A stretch of 64,000 nucleotides of DNA from Alphaproteobacteria bacterium (GTDB taxonomy: Bacteria; Pseudomonadota; Alphaproteobacteria; Bin65): assembly GCA_022819985.1 (NCBI GenBank), contig JAJEGH010000003.1, positions 18,076 to 82,075 of the forward strand. The letters are read 5' to 3'. How positions within the stretch are numbered: position 1 is the first letter of the stretch; the number at the start of each line of letters is the position of its first letter. Below are positions 1 through 8,473 of this stretch, piece after piece. Made by a program: the position numbers and the translations under genes. The notes beneath the pieces were generated by a model. It saw only the letters and a list, made by a program, of their open reading frames with translations. It ran no database searches and was not told where the DNA came from.

Positions 1-1
1 C

Positions 2-439
2 GGTCGGCGTTCCCTGACCACTGCCAGCGAGAAACGCCGGCACGGCTTCGAGAATACCGAAGCGGACCGCTTCCTGATCAGCGGACGCTTCCACGCGGCG
101 GGCAGCGAACGCCACCATCTGAGCAGCGCGCGACCGCGATCCCTGATCTTCGACGATCTGTCCATCTTCAGCCATCGTCATGTCGCGCCGACCAAGGTTG
201 CCATATCGGCGGAGAAGAACGAGCCGCCCCTGGTGAGCCGGACCACTGTGGAGGCCGACGAGGACGATGAAGACGAGCCTGCGGCATCGCGGAAGACGAA
301 GACCGGACCGTCGAAGACGATGAAGTCGAACCAGGGAAAAGCGAAGCAGAAAAAGGCTGAAGCGGTTAAAACTGCAGAAAAGAAAAAAACCGATCCGTCG
401 GGCAAGGAAAAGGCAAAGTTGCAGGAGACGAAGAAGTAG
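2..439 (+). CDS. Partial hypothetical protein with Lys-rich tail (5-prime end outside window)
   Basis: The frame is open from base 2 to the TAG at 437-439, so this is the last 145 codons of a gene that begins to the left. The first half is an ordinary mixed sequence rich in Arg, His and Ser. It is followed by an acidic patch (EADEDDEDE, about residues 80-88 of the visible part) and then a low-complexity Lys/Ala/Glu tail of about 50 residues. Such tails are typical of nucleic-acid-associated or disordered linker regions, but that is only an analogy. No domain is recognisable. It ends 15 bases before the next gene, which runs the same way. An internal GTG at 233 could start a 68-residue protein, but the open frame upstream makes that unlikely. 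Confidence 0.55.
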   Translation, partial: GRRSLTTASEKRRHGFENTEADRFLISGRFHAAGSERHHLSSARPRSLIFDDLSIFSHRHVAPTKVAISAEKNEPPLVSRTTVEADEDDEDEPAASRKTKTGPSKTMKSNQGKAKQKKAEAVKTAEKKKTDPSGKEKAKLQETKK

Positions 440-454
440 CTCCAGAGAATTAGC

Positions 455-1642
455 ATGCCTATCCCGACACGGCCTTTTGCGACCTTTGCGCTTGCCTTCC
501 TTGCATTTGCTACCGGTTGCCTCGCATCAGAACCGAAATCGCCCGGCGTTACCGGAGAGGCGGTCGTATTCGGTCAGAGCGGCTGTTTCTCCGGCGCATG
601 CCGGCGCGCCGGCCTGCACTACAGGGCCGGCATTCTTGCCGCTTTCCACGAACGCAACCGAAGCGGGGGCATAAACGGCAGGACACTCAGGCTGGTGGCG
701 CGGGACGACCGGTACCAGGCGTCCGCCGCTGCCGCCAACGCAATGAAGTTCGTCTCCGACAACAATGTATTCGCGATTATCGGCGGCGTGGGTTCGCCGA
801 CGGCGCGGCGCATGGCGCCGATCCTGCGCAGCGCAGATGTGCCCTTCGTCGGCATTTTGTCGGGTGCGGATTTTCTGCGCGACCGCGCGCGATTTCCGAA
901 CGTGATAAACCTGCGAACCGGCTATTTCGAGGAAACCCGGCAGCTGGTGACCTACTTGTACAACAAGATGGGCGCGCGCCGGTTCGGCATCATTTATCAG
1001 GAAGATTCCTTCGGCCGGTCCGTACTGGACAGCTATCACGACGTCCTGAAAACCTTCGGTCTGCCGATACTGGCCAAGGCCAACTACTCCTGGCACGCGC
1101 ATTCCGTTCACGGCAGCGTGTTTCTTATGGAAAAGGCCGATCTGGACGTTGTATTGCTCGCGACGACCACGGCGACGGCCGCAGATGCGATCAATCTGGC
1201 GCGGTCCCTCGGCCACAGGTATGTTGTGGGGATCCTTTCCGTTGTGAGTGTCGACCAACTCAGGAGATTGCTGGATTACCGGTTCGAACCGGCCGTCATA
1301 TCCAGGATCACGCCGGACGTTCGGAACGAGAAAGTCGCACTGGTGAAACGGTTCCGGGCGGCACTTGAAGACTACAGAAAGTCCAGTCCGGACGCGTCGG
1401 AACTGGCTGCCTCTTCGTTCGGCATCGAGGGCTATATCGTTGGCCGCTTCGTCATTGACGTGCTGGAACGGATACCGGAAGAACCGACCCGGAAGGCGTT
1501 TCTCGAAGCCGCGCTGGCAGCGGATCCGTTCGTCATCGACGATTGGGTGATTTCCTTCACCGCCGGCAGCAACGCGGGAACGAAATATGTGCGGCTTATC
1601 GAAGTTGCGGGCGACAGTTCTGAAAAGGTGACAACCGAGTGA
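455..1642 (+). CDS. ABC-type branched-chain amino acid/amide binding lipoprotein (Peripla_BP_6 type)
   Basis: 395 residues. The N-terminus is a short signal peptide ending in ATGC at residues 19-22, consistent with a lipobox and lipidation at Cys22. The mature part resembles LivJ/AmiC-type periplasmic binding proteins: an early VVFGQSG...FSG segment, then NRSGGINGR near residue 70, then AIIGGVGSPTAR near residue 107, followed by a type I periplasmic fold with the usual FGIIYQEDSFGR strand-turn. The ligand is unknown. No LivHMGF permease or ATPase genes are adjacent, so it may serve as a sensor or an orphan binding protein. The next gene overlaps it by 4 bases (GTGA) and encodes a small membrane protein, which suggests they work together. 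Confidence 0.75.
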   Translation: MPIPTRPFATFALAFLAFATGCLASEPKSPGVTGEAVVFGQSGCFSGACRRAGLHYRAGILAAFHERNRSGGINGRTLRLVARDDRYQASAAAANAMKFVSDNNVFAIIGGVGSPTARRMAPILRSADVPFVGILSGADFLRDRARFPNVINLRTGYFEETRQLVTYLYNKMGARRFGIIYQEDSFGRSVLDSYHDVLKTFGLPILAKANYSWHAHSVHGSVFLMEKADLDVVLLATTTATAADAINLARSLGHRYVVGILSVVSVDQLRRLLDYRFEPAVISRITPDVRNEKVALVKRFRAALEDYRKSSPDASELAASSFGIEGYIVGRFVIDVLERIPEEPTRKAFLEAALAADPFVIDDWVISFTAGSNAGTKYVRLIEVAGDSSEKVTTE

Positions 1643-2130
1643 AGAAAATCGACGATTTCGAACGGGAGGAAACCGGCGAGGAGTGGCTTCGCGAGGGCTA
1701 CAAGGTCGTCTCGATGCGCCGGAACATCATGTTCCGGAACCTTCTCGAATCGACGCGTTTCCTGCTGTTCGGCAATGGCGCCGGTACGGCTCTGATCATA
1801 GGATTCATGAGCACCAGTACTACCGGCCAGGTTGAGGGCGTGTTCCACTGGTTCGCGCTGATGACCGTGCTGGTCTTCGGAATCGGCACATTGACCTCGG
1901 CGCTGACGATGTTCCTGATAACCGTGGTATCGGTCAGGGAGGCCCACGGCAGCGAAACTGCCCTGAAGCGTTTCGTCGACGGAGACGGCGACCGCTCGGA
2001 GGTCATGTTCAACATCGAAGGCCAGACCTGGCGTCTCGCCGACTGGGCGACCCTCACCGGGATCGTGAGCGCTGTCGCGTTCATCGTCGGCGGATTGGCC
2101 GGCATCGGGCTGTTGGTGGTGTTCTTCTAG
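1639..2130 (+). CDS. Small three-helix membrane protein, function unknown
   Basis: 163 residues starting at a GTG that overlaps the stop of the binding-protein gene (GTGA), so translation is probably coupled. There is an acidic cytoplasmic-looking N-terminus (residues 1-30), then hydrophobic segments at roughly 32-58, 66-95 and 138-163. A charged stretch of about 40 residues (REAHGSETALKRF and following) lies between the second and third helices. I recognise no family. The pairing with a periplasmic binding lipoprotein would fit a sensory or transport-accessory role, but nothing in the sequence proves it. The downstream gene is convergent. Confidence 0.6.
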   Translation: MKKIDDFEREETGEEWLREGYKVVSMRRNIMFRNLLESTRFLLFGNGAGTALIIGFMSTSTTGQVEGVFHWFALMTVLVFGIGTLTSALTMFLITVVSVREAHGSETALKRFVDGDGDRSEVMFNIEGQTWRLADWATLTGIVSAVAFIVGGLAGIGLLVVFF

Positions 2131-2162
2131 GCTTCGACCGCATCGCCCTTCGCCGCAGCCTG

Positions 2163-2969
2163 TCAATCGGCGCGGCCGCCCCCACTGCGGACGGGTAAAA
2201 TCAGGCTCAAGGCGAATATTGCGCTGGCGACAAGTACGATGGCCGGTCCGGCGGGAATATCCCATTGCAGCGCGGCGAACAGGCCGGCGACAACGGAGGC
2301 GATTCCGATCGCCGTGGACGCCACGGCCATCTGCTCGGGCGTCGTTGCCATGCGCCGTGCGGCGGCGGCCGGAACGATCACGAGGGCGACCACGAGCAGC
2401 ATGCCGACGATTTTCATGCCCACGGCAATCACTGCTGCGAGCAGGAACAGAAGCAGGAGGCGTACCCGTTCCACCGGCACGCCTTCCACGGCCGCGAGAT
2501 CCCTGTTGACGGTCACGGAGAGGAGATTGCGCCATTGCCACGCGAGGGCGCCGGTAACGATGACGGCCGTTCCGAAGATGAGCCACAGGTCGACGGCGCC
2601 GACGGAGAGAATGTCGCCGAACAGGTAGCCGATCAGATCGATCCGCAACCGTTCCATGAAAGCGACGACGACGAGCCCCCCCGCAAACACGGCATGGGCC
2701 AGCACGCCGAGCAGGGCGTCGACGGAAATGTATCGCTGGCGCTCGAGCAGAAGCAGGCAAAGCGCCAGCAGCAGGCAGATCGCGAAGACCGCGAGGATCG
2801 GCGCGATGTCGAGCAGGAAACCGAGCGCGACCCCGAGCAGCACGGCATGGGCGAGCGCGGTGCCGAAATAGGCCAGGTTCCGCCATACCACGAAGCAGCC
2901 GACCGGGCCGGCGGCAAACGCCGCCCCGATGCCGCCCGCGAGGGCGCGCAGGAAAAAGTCCTCGATCAC
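2163..2969 (-). CDS. znuB: ZnuB-like metal ABC transporter permease
   Basis: 268 residues, almost entirely hydrophobic, with about eight predicted membrane helices. The AGPVGCFVVWRNLAYFG segment near the N-terminus and the long region around KIVGMLLVVALVIVPAAAAR (residues 185-205) are typical of ABC-3 family permeases (ZnuB, MntB). Its start overlaps the end of the ATPase gene by 4 bases (ATGA), so the two form one transcript. Zinc is the likeliest substrate by family, with manganese possible. No znuA binding protein or zur regulator is present in the window, so the locus is incomplete here. Confidence 0.85.
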   Translation of the reverse strand: MIEDFFLRALAGGIGAAFAAGPVGCFVVWRNLAYFGTALAHAVLLGVALGFLLDIAPILAVFAICLLLALCLLLLERQRYISVDALLGVLAHAVFAGGLVVVAFMERLRIDLIGYLFGDILSVGAVDLWLIFGTAVIVTGALAWQWRNLLSVTVNRDLAAVEGVPVERVRLLLLFLLAAVIAVGMKIVGMLLVVALVIVPAAAARRMATTPEQMAVASTAIGIASVVAGLFAALQWDIPAGPAIVLVASAIFALSLILPVRSGGGRAD

Positions 2970-3778
2970 GGGCGCCGGCCGGCCTGCGGGTCCCGCGCAA
3001 CGCCGGAATCCGCGGCCATCGGCTCGCCGAGCGCGTCATGGCGGTGATCGTGCATATGCTGGTAGACGGCGAGCGTCTCGGACAGGTGCGGGCCGAACAG
3101 AGAGATGAATTCCGGGTGGCGCAGAACGACCTGCGGCCGGCCGCTGCAACAGATATGCCGGTTCAGGCATACGACGGTGTCCGTCGCCGCCATGACCAGG
3201 TGCAGATCGTGCGAGACCAGGATCACCGCGCAGCCGTAGCGGTCGCGGATGGAACCGATCAGATTATAAAGTTCGCTCTGGCTGGTGACGTCGACTCCCG
3301 CCAGCGGTTCGTCGAGCACCAGCAGCCCCGGTTCGCGCAGCAGCGCCCGTGCGAGCAGCACGCGTTGCAACTCTCCGCCCGAGATTTCCGAGAGCGGAAA
3401 ATCGAGAATCGAATCGGCGCCGACTTCGTCGAGCACAGTCGCGAGTTTCTCCGGCCGTGCCGGCGCGCCGAGGGTCAGGAAACGCCGCACGGTCATCGGC
3501 AGGATCTGATCGCGGTGCAGATGCTGGGGCGAATAGCCGATGCGCAGGCCGGGCGCGCGCCGGACCTCGCCGGAATCCGGCTTGACGATGCCCAGAATGA
3601 CGCGAAGCAACGTCGATTTGCCGGCGCCGTTGAGGCCGACGAGGGTCATGATCTCTCCGGCGCGAACGACGATGTCCACATTGTCGAGAACGTTCAGCCG
3701 GCCGAAGCGAACGCATACCCCCCGCGCCTCGACCAGAGGCGGGGCCTGTGCGGACTCGCTCGAAGAGGGCGGGGACAT
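2966..3778 (-). CDS. znuC: ZnuC-like metal ABC transporter ATP-binding protein
   Basis: 270 residues. Walker A is GLNGAGKST (about residues 48-56), the signature is SGGELQR, and Walker B is LLVLDEPLAG followed by the H-loop VSHDLH. The C-terminal tail is His-rich (HMHDHRHD), as is common in zinc ATPases of this family and suggestive of metal sensing. It is the first gene of a two-gene operon with the permease. In the 141-bp gap upstream, a short palindrome TCGCACTATGCGA (3796-3808) lies 17 bases before the start codon and could be an operator, though it does not resemble a classical Zur box. GC-rich inverted repeats also lie in this gap. Confidence 0.88.
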   Translation of the reverse strand: MSPPSSSESAQAPPLVEARGVCVRFGRLNVLDNVDIVVRAGEIMTLVGLNGAGKSTLLRVILGIVKPDSGEVRRAPGLRIGYSPQHLHRDQILPMTVRRFLTLGAPARPEKLATVLDEVGADSILDFPLSEISGGELQRVLLARALLREPGLLVLDEPLAGVDVTSQSELYNLIGSIRDRYGCAVILVSHDLHLVMAATDTVVCLNRHICCSGRPQVVLRHPEFISLFGPHLSETLAVYQHMHDHRHDALGEPMAADSGVARDPQAGRRP

Positions 3779-3919
3779 GGCGAAGCGATACAGGCTCGCA
3801 CTATGCGAAGCAAGGATCGCCGCTTCCGCCGGAGCGGCCCGCTCCGGTCGAAATGGCGGGCCGGGGCAAAGCGTCTTTCTAAATGACGGCGGACGGCATT
3901 TGCGGGCCGCCTTGCCGGG

Positions 3920-4285
3920 CTAAAGCTCGGTGTATTTCGCAGCGCGGCCCCGGACCTTGTCGGCGGGGTATTTGGCGTCGTTGGCCCCGATCTTGTCGGC
4001 CGCGGCCGCAGGCAGGTCGATGCCGGTGCGCTCGGCGATCAGCAGCAGGTAGATGAAGACGTCGGCGCATTCCTCGGCCAGCCGGCGGCGCATGTCGGCG
4101 CCTTCGGCTTCTAGGTCGAAGTCCCCGGCGGATTTCCACTGGGTCAATTCGAGGAGTTCGGCAGCTTCGAGGTTGAGCGAGACGATCAGGTCCTTCAGCG
4201 AATGGAACTGGCGCCAGTTGCGCGCATCCCGGAATGCGACGAGCCGCCGGGTCAGTTCTTCGAGCGTTGGCGTTTCGCCGGCCAT
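3920..4285 (-). CDS. MazG-like nucleotide pyrophosphohydrolase (dCTPase type)
   Basis: 121 residues. The hallmark all-alpha NTP pyrophosphatase helices are visible: NLEAAELLEL (about residues 35-44) and EECADVFIYLLL (about 68-79), which carry the ExxE...ExxD metal ligands. They are followed by KIGANDAKYPADKVRG, typical of the dimeric MazG-like/dCTPase group that removes pyrophosphate from (non-canonical) nucleoside triphosphates. I chose the ATG at 4285 because GGGAGCGAGGGATC precedes it as a ribosome site; an upstream ATG at 4324 would add 13 residues with no homology. It is encoded alone on the minus strand, divergent from the phosphodiesterase gene. Confidence 0.85.
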   Translation of the reverse strand: MAGETPTLEELTRRLVAFRDARNWRQFHSLKDLIVSLNLEAAELLELTQWKSAGDFDLEAEGADMRRRLAEECADVFIYLLLIAERTGIDLPAAAADKIGANDAKYPADKVRGRAAKYTEL

Positions 4286-4419
4286 GATCCCTCGCTCCCT
4301 TCGCGCCGCAGCGATCTGACGCACTGCCGCGCCGCCGCCGGTCCTGCTAGCCCATCGGCCGCCGGCCGCCCTTTCCGACCCGATAAGCCGACCGGGCGCC
4401 GGCCACCGCCTCCGACCCG

Positions 4420-5151
4420 ATGCAGGCCATGCGGATCGTCCACCTTTCCGACACCCACCTCGCCGGGGACCGGCCGGACCGGGCGGCCGCCCTCGAAGCC
4501 TGCGTCGACCATATCGAGCGGCTGCGCCCCGACGCCGTCGTCCATACCGGCGACATCGCGCATAACGGACGCGCGGAGGAATACCGGACGGCGCGAACGC
4601 TGCTCGACAGGCTGTCGATGCCGTATTTCGTGCTGCCCGGCAACCGGGACGACCGGCGCAATCTGATCGGGGCTTTCGCCGACGGGCGCCATATCCGGCC
4701 GGACATGCCCTTCGTGCAATACGCGGTCGAGGATTTTCCGGCGCGGCTGATCGTCATCGATTCGGTCAACGCCGGCATGAGCAAGGGCCGGCTGTGCGCC
4801 GACCGGCTGGCCGGTATCCGGCGGATGCTGGCGGCAGACCCGTCGCGACCTGCTTGCCTGTTCCTCCACCATCCGCCCTTCGAGGTCGCGGTCGGCCCCT
4901 ATCCGCGCCATTTCGATCCCTGGGCCGAGGCCGGCGCGCTGATCGCCGAACTACAGCGCCACGATCATGTCGCCGGCATTTTCTGCGGCCATGTCCACCG
5001 GGCCTTTGAAACGGCGATCGGCGGTGCGAAAGCCAGCGTCGTTTCCTGCCTCGCCGACGATCTGCGCTGGGACCGGCCGGATACGGCGCAACGGGGCCTG
5101 CCCGTGATCGGCGTCCACACGCTCTCCACAGAAGTGCCCGCGGCGGCGTAG
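4420..5151 (+). CDS. CpdA-like class III cyclic nucleotide phosphodiesterase (metallophosphoesterase)
   Basis: 243 residues with the complete metal-binding set of the calcineurin-like fold: SDTH near the N-terminus, GDIAH, GNRDD, LHHPP and CGHVH. The GNRD form and overall length match the 3-prime,5-prime-cAMP phosphodiesterase (CpdA/Icc) and glycerophosphodiesterase GpdQ group. It would hydrolyse phosphodiesters in the cytoplasm; the exact substrate is not readable. A second in-frame ATG at 4429 gives the more typical N-terminus MRIVHLSDTH and is an equally good start. It is divergent from the MazG-like gene and convergent with the decarboxylase gene. Confidence 0.82.
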   Translation: MQAMRIVHLSDTHLAGDRPDRAAALEACVDHIERLRPDAVVHTGDIAHNGRAEEYRTARTLLDRLSMPYFVLPGNRDDRRNLIGAFADGRHIRPDMPFVQYAVEDFPARLIVIDSVNAGMSKGRLCADRLAGIRRMLAADPSRPACLFLHHPPFEVAVGPYPRHFDPWAEAGALIAELQRHDHVAGIFCGHVHRAFETAIGGAKASVVSCLADDLRWDRPDTAQRGLPVIGVHTLSTEVPAAA

Positions 5152-5207
5152 AGGCGGCAACGGAAAAACCCGCAAGCCCGGACCCGGATGCGGGCGGCGG
5201 ACCGCCC

Positions 5208-6200
5208 CTACAGGCTGAACGCCTCCAGCGTCGCCGGGTGGAACAGGTCCGCGACCTCGACCCGGCGGGGCGACAGGCCCTGGGCATGGTGGTAGCCGAG
5301 GAAGGTATCGAGGGTCTTCTCGTTGCCGGCGAGGCCGTAGCTCCAGTAGTCCGCGCCCATCAGGGACCGCGCGCGCTCCAGGCTGTCTTCCAGAAAGGGC
5401 AGGGTCGCCTTGGCCGCCGAGGTGTCGCCCAGCGCGTCCTGCGCCATGTCCTTCGCACGGGTAAACGCCTTGAGCAGGGCGCCGGGCAGCCAGGGATGGC
5501 CGTCGGCCAGCGACCGCCGCAGCGCCAGCACATGCATGATCGGGAACACGCCGTGACGCCGGTAATACGCCTCCGCGGCGGCGAAGGAATCGCCGAACAG
5601 GCGGCCGACCTTCGGATGGCTTTCGTCGAAGCAGCGGATCGCGCGCGGGCCGATAAAGCCGTCGATCCCGCCATCCGTCAGCAGGCCGTTCAGGGTCGCG
5701 CCCTCCGGGGCCTGCTCCACGGTCACATCCGCCGGCAGGTCGAGCGCGATCTTCTCCGGACGGCCCGGCGTATCCATACCGCCGCGCACCCAGGTTATGT
5801 CCGACGGCCGGACGCCGTGATCCTCCTCCAGGATGCCGCGCGCCCAGACGTTGGCGGTGAGCTGGTATTCGGCGATGCCGATGCGCCGGCCCTTCAGATC
5901 CTCCGGCCGCTCGATGCCGCGGTCGGTGCGGATGTAGATCGAGGTGTGGCGGAAGGCGCGGGACAGGTAGACCGGCACGGCGATGTAGTGCGGATCGCCG
6001 CGCGCCACCGAGATGACATAGGAGGAAAGCGAGAGTTCGCAGATGTCGAAGGCCCGGTGGCGCATGGCGCGGAAAAACATCTCCTCGGGCGTCAGCAGCA
6101 TGACCGCCGGGTCGACGCCGTCGATCTTCACCCGGCCGTCGGCGATCGGGCGGGTGCGGTCGTAGTCGCCCATGGCGACGGACAGGCGCAGATCGCTCAC
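5208..6200 (-). CDS. 4,5-dihydroxyphthalate decarboxylase-like protein
   Basis: 330 residues. The fold is that of periplasmic binding proteins but there is no signal peptide, as in Pht5-type decarboxylases. Characteristic segments are MGDYDRTRPIADGRV at the N-terminus, FDICELSLSSYV, and the extended PVYLSRAFRHTSIYIR block. I placed the start at GTG 6200 because GGGGGAGG precedes it and GTGA overlaps the stop of the dehydrogenase gene. In the known phthalate route this enzyme makes protocatechuate from 4,5-dihydroxyphthalate. Here it is the last gene of a reductase-dehydrogenase-decarboxylase operon facing away from a Rieske oxygenase, so an orthologous or closely related pathway is likely. 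A binding protein or a different aromatic acid substrate remains possible. Confidence 0.8.
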   Translation of the reverse strand: MSDLRLSVAMGDYDRTRPIADGRVKIDGVDPAVMLLTPEEMFFRAMRHRAFDICELSLSSYVISVARGDPHYIAVPVYLSRAFRHTSIYIRTDRGIERPEDLKGRRIGIAEYQLTANVWARGILEEDHGVRPSDITWVRGGMDTPGRPEKIALDLPADVTVEQAPEGATLNGLLTDGGIDGFIGPRAIRCFDESHPKVGRLFGDSFAAAEAYYRRHGVFPIMHVLALRRSLADGHPWLPGALLKAFTRAKDMAQDALGDTSAAKATLPFLEDSLERARSLMGADYWSYGLAGNEKTLDTFLGYHHAQGLSPRRVEVADLFHPATLEAFSL

Positions 6201-7402
6201 CGTGTAGCCTCCCCCGATTGCACGGCCACCTGCCGCGTCAGTCCGGCCGGCGCGCCGCTGCGGGCCGAGCGCAGGATGGCGTGGCACACCTCCAGGCTGG
6301 CCAGGCCCCAGCGTCCGGTCTGGACCGGCTCAATACCATCCCGCACCGCCGCGACCAATGCGTCGAGCACCGGCGCGCGCGGATCGGCCATCCCCGAGTT
6401 CGCATTCAGGGGCGCCGCTTCGAACCGTCGTTCTTCGCCATAGACCCAGATGCCGTCCGGGGTCAGGCGGATGTCGCCGCGCTCGCAGCAGACGATGACA
6501 GGACCGAAATGCTCGTGATGGGGCGCGGTCGGCGGCGCCTCCGCCGCGCCGAACGCGCGCGTCCGTTTGAGTGCGGTCTCCTCGTCCGGAGTCTTCGCTG
6601 CGGCCAGCGCCCGGCGCGCCCGGCCATAGTCCGCCGGGTCCTTTTCCCGTCCCAGTTCGCCGGTCCAGCCCATCCATTCGTCGCTGTCGAAGCGGCCGTA
6701 GCCGGAATAGGTCAGGCCGGCGAAAGCCCCGCCCTCGAACGTCAGCAGCGCGCTGCAGGCGCCTTCGGTCGGCCGCGCCGGATCCCAGGAGCCGGTAAAC
6801 GCGCTGACCTGCGTCGTGAGGCCGCCGGCGAGCAGGCGCACGACATCGACCTGGTGCACCGCCTGGCTGAACAGCACGCCGCCGCCTTCCTCCGTCCGCA
6901 GTTCTTCCGGCCGGCGCGGGCGGTAGAGGAAATCCGTGTAGTTGAAGGCGTGGATCATGCGCACGGACCCGAGCGCGCCGCTCCCGATCAGTGTCCGGGC
7001 CTGCGCGACCGGGGCGTCGAAACTGTGGGACGGCCCGACGATCAGGGCGACGCCGGCCTTCTCGCACGTCTCGACCATGGCTTCGCCGTCGGCCATCGAG
7101 ACGGCAAGCGGCTTTTCGACCAGCACATGCTTGCCGGCCGCCGCCGCCGCGATGGCCTGTCCGGCGTGCAGTTCGTGCGGCGTGGCGATATAGACCGCCT
7201 CCAGGCCGGGATGCGCGAGCAGCCCGTCGAGCCCGGCATAGCCCCGGCCGCCGAACGCTTTCTCGAAGGCGGCGCGGGACTCTGCGCGCGGCGCGCACGC
7301 GGCCACGAGATCGACCCGGCGGTCGGCGCGCAGGGCCGGCGCGGTGAGCGCAAAGGCGCGGCCGAGGCCGACGACGCCGAGGCGAACCGGCTCAGAGGTC
7401 AA
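6197..7402 (-). CDS. Gfo/Idh/MocA oxidoreductase, likely dihydrodiol dehydrogenase (Pht4-like)
   Basis: 401 residues. The N-terminal Rossmann motif is GVVGLGRAF. The family EKP signature appears as VLVEKPLAVS (about residues 97-106), and the C-terminal alpha/beta domain carries QAVHQVDVVRLLAGG with the catalytic-region His. In phthalate degraders a Gfo/Idh/MocA protein (Pht4/OphB) oxidises 4,5-dihydro-4,5-dihydroxyphthalate with NAD(P). The context is exactly that: it overlaps the reductase gene by 11 bases upstream and the decarboxylase gene by 4 bases downstream. The specificity is inferred from these neighbours; the sequence alone would only say sugar or cyclitol-type dehydrogenase family. 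Confidence 0.82.
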   Translation of the reverse strand: MTSEPVRLGVVGLGRAFALTAPALRADRRVDLVAACAPRAESRAAFEKAFGGRGYAGLDGLLAHPGLEAVYIATPHELHAGQAIAAAAAGKHVLVEKPLAVSMADGEAMVETCEKAGVALIVGPSHSFDAPVAQARTLIGSGALGSVRMIHAFNYTDFLYRPRRPEELRTEEGGGVLFSQAVHQVDVVRLLAGGLTTQVSAFTGSWDPARPTEGACSALLTFEGGAFAGLTYSGYGRFDSDEWMGWTGELGREKDPADYGRARRALAAAKTPDEETALKRTRAFGAAEAPPTAPHHEHFGPVIVCCERGDIRLTPDGIWVYGEERRFEAAPLNANSGMADPRAPVLDALVAAVRDGIEPVQTGRWGLASLEVCHAILRSARSGAPAGLTRQVAVQSGEATR

Positions 7403-8342
7403 GGGTCAGGGCTCCGCTTTGGGCGCGCGACACGCACAGCATGATGAAATCCGCGCGCTCCTCCGGCATCAGCACCCTGTCGCGATGGTCGGCCTCGCCG
7501 GCGAGCAGCCGCGTCTTGCAGGTGCCGCAGACGCCGCTCTCGCACGAACTCGGCACGCGGATCCCGGCCCCGCGCAACGCCTCCAGGATCGTCAGGTCCG
7601 CCGGCACCGCGACGGTCCGGCCCGAGCGGCGCAGCGCGGCCTCGAAGGGCCGGTCGTCGGGTCGCACGGCCTCGACCGGCCTGAAATCCTCGAACTGCAC
7701 CCGCCCTTCCGGCCAATGGCCGGAGACCGCCCGGATTTCCTCCATCAGTGGCTTCGGGCCGCAGCAGTAGACCCGGATATCCGCCGGTTCGGCGAAATCG
7801 TCCCAGAAGTCGTAGTGGGCGTCCGGGTCGCCGCCGTCGTGATGCACGGTCAACCGGCCGCCGAACCGGTCCCGCATTTCGTGGAGATAGGCGGCCTCTG
7901 CGGCGCTGCGGGAGCAATAGATCATGCGGAAGGGCTTGCCCTCCTCGTCCAGCCGGTTCGCCATGGCGAGGATCGGCGCGATGCCGATGCCACCGGCGAT
8001 CAGCAGGTAGCCCGGCGCCTCGGCCAGCGGGAAGCTGTTGGCCGGCGCATCGGCGCGCAAGGTCCCGCCGATTTCGGTGTCCTCGACCATGGAGCGGGAG
8101 CCGCCGCGCGACTCCGGCTCGCGCTTCAGGGCGATGACGTAGCGGTCCGGCGCCCGGCCGTCGTTGACCAGCGAATACTGGCGCATCGCGCCCGAAGGGG
8201 TCTCGATGCCGATATGCGCGCCCGGCTCGAAGGGCTGCAGGGCCGCGCCGCCCGCCGCCGCCAGGGTGAATTCCCAGATATCGGGCGTCAGCCTGCGCTT
8301 GCCGGCAACGGCCAGGCGGATGAGGGCGGTCGGTTCGGCCAT
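7392..8342 (-). CDS. Phthalate dioxygenase reductase-like FMN/[2Fe-2S] oxidoreductase
   Basis: 316 residues. The order is FMN-binding domain (RQYSLVND, about residues 54-61), NAD-binding domain (IAGGIGIAPILAMA, then YCCGPKPLM), and a C-terminal plant-type ferredoxin with CESGVCGTCK and a fourth Cys in MLCVSRA. This C-terminal ferredoxin arrangement is that of phthalate dioxygenase reductase and vanillate demethylase reductase, which pass NADH electrons to a Rieske oxygenase. I chose ATG 8342 (MAEPTALIR); upstream extension would read through a 13-bp tandem repeat. It is the first gene of the three-gene minus operon, divergent from its probable partner oxygenase at 8474. Confidence 0.87.
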   Translation of the reverse strand: MAEPTALIRLAVAGKRRLTPDIWEFTLAAAGGAALQPFEPGAHIGIETPSGAMRQYSLVNDGRAPDRYVIALKREPESRGGSRSMVEDTEIGGTLRADAPANSFPLAEAPGYLLIAGGIGIAPILAMANRLDEEGKPFRMIYCSRSAAEAAYLHEMRDRFGGRLTVHHDGGDPDAHYDFWDDFAEPADIRVYCCGPKPLMEEIRAVSGHWPEGRVQFEDFRPVEAVRPDDRPFEAALRRSGRTVAVPADLTILEALRGAGIRVPSSCESGVCGTCKTRLLAGEADHRDRVLMPEERADFIMLCVSRAQSGALTLDL

Positions 8343-8346
8343 CTCG

Positions 8347-8385
8347 GATCGCGCAAAGGGATCGCGTAAAGGGATCGCGTAAAGG
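8347..8385. repeat. Three tandem 13-bp repeats in the divergent promoter region
   Basis: GATCGCGCAAAGG followed by two copies of GATCGCGTAAAGG, each exactly 13 bp, immediately upstream of the reductase start. The whole divergent spacer between the reductase (start 8342) and the oxygenase (start 8474) is only 131 bp. Regularly phased repeats in such a place may be an operator array for a regulator of both transcripts, or simple slippage. No regulator gene lies beside the cluster. Confidence 0.6.
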
Positions 8386-8473
8386 GACTGGGGCGGCGCC
8401 ATCGAACTGGACGGCGCGCGCCGCCCGACCTAGCATGCCGCCGGAGTTCCGATCCACGTTTTCGGGCAACGCC

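Noticed and set aside
233..439. A separate 68-residue Lys-rich gene starting at GTG 233
   Set aside because: The frame is open back to the window edge, so it is more likely the tail of a longer gene.
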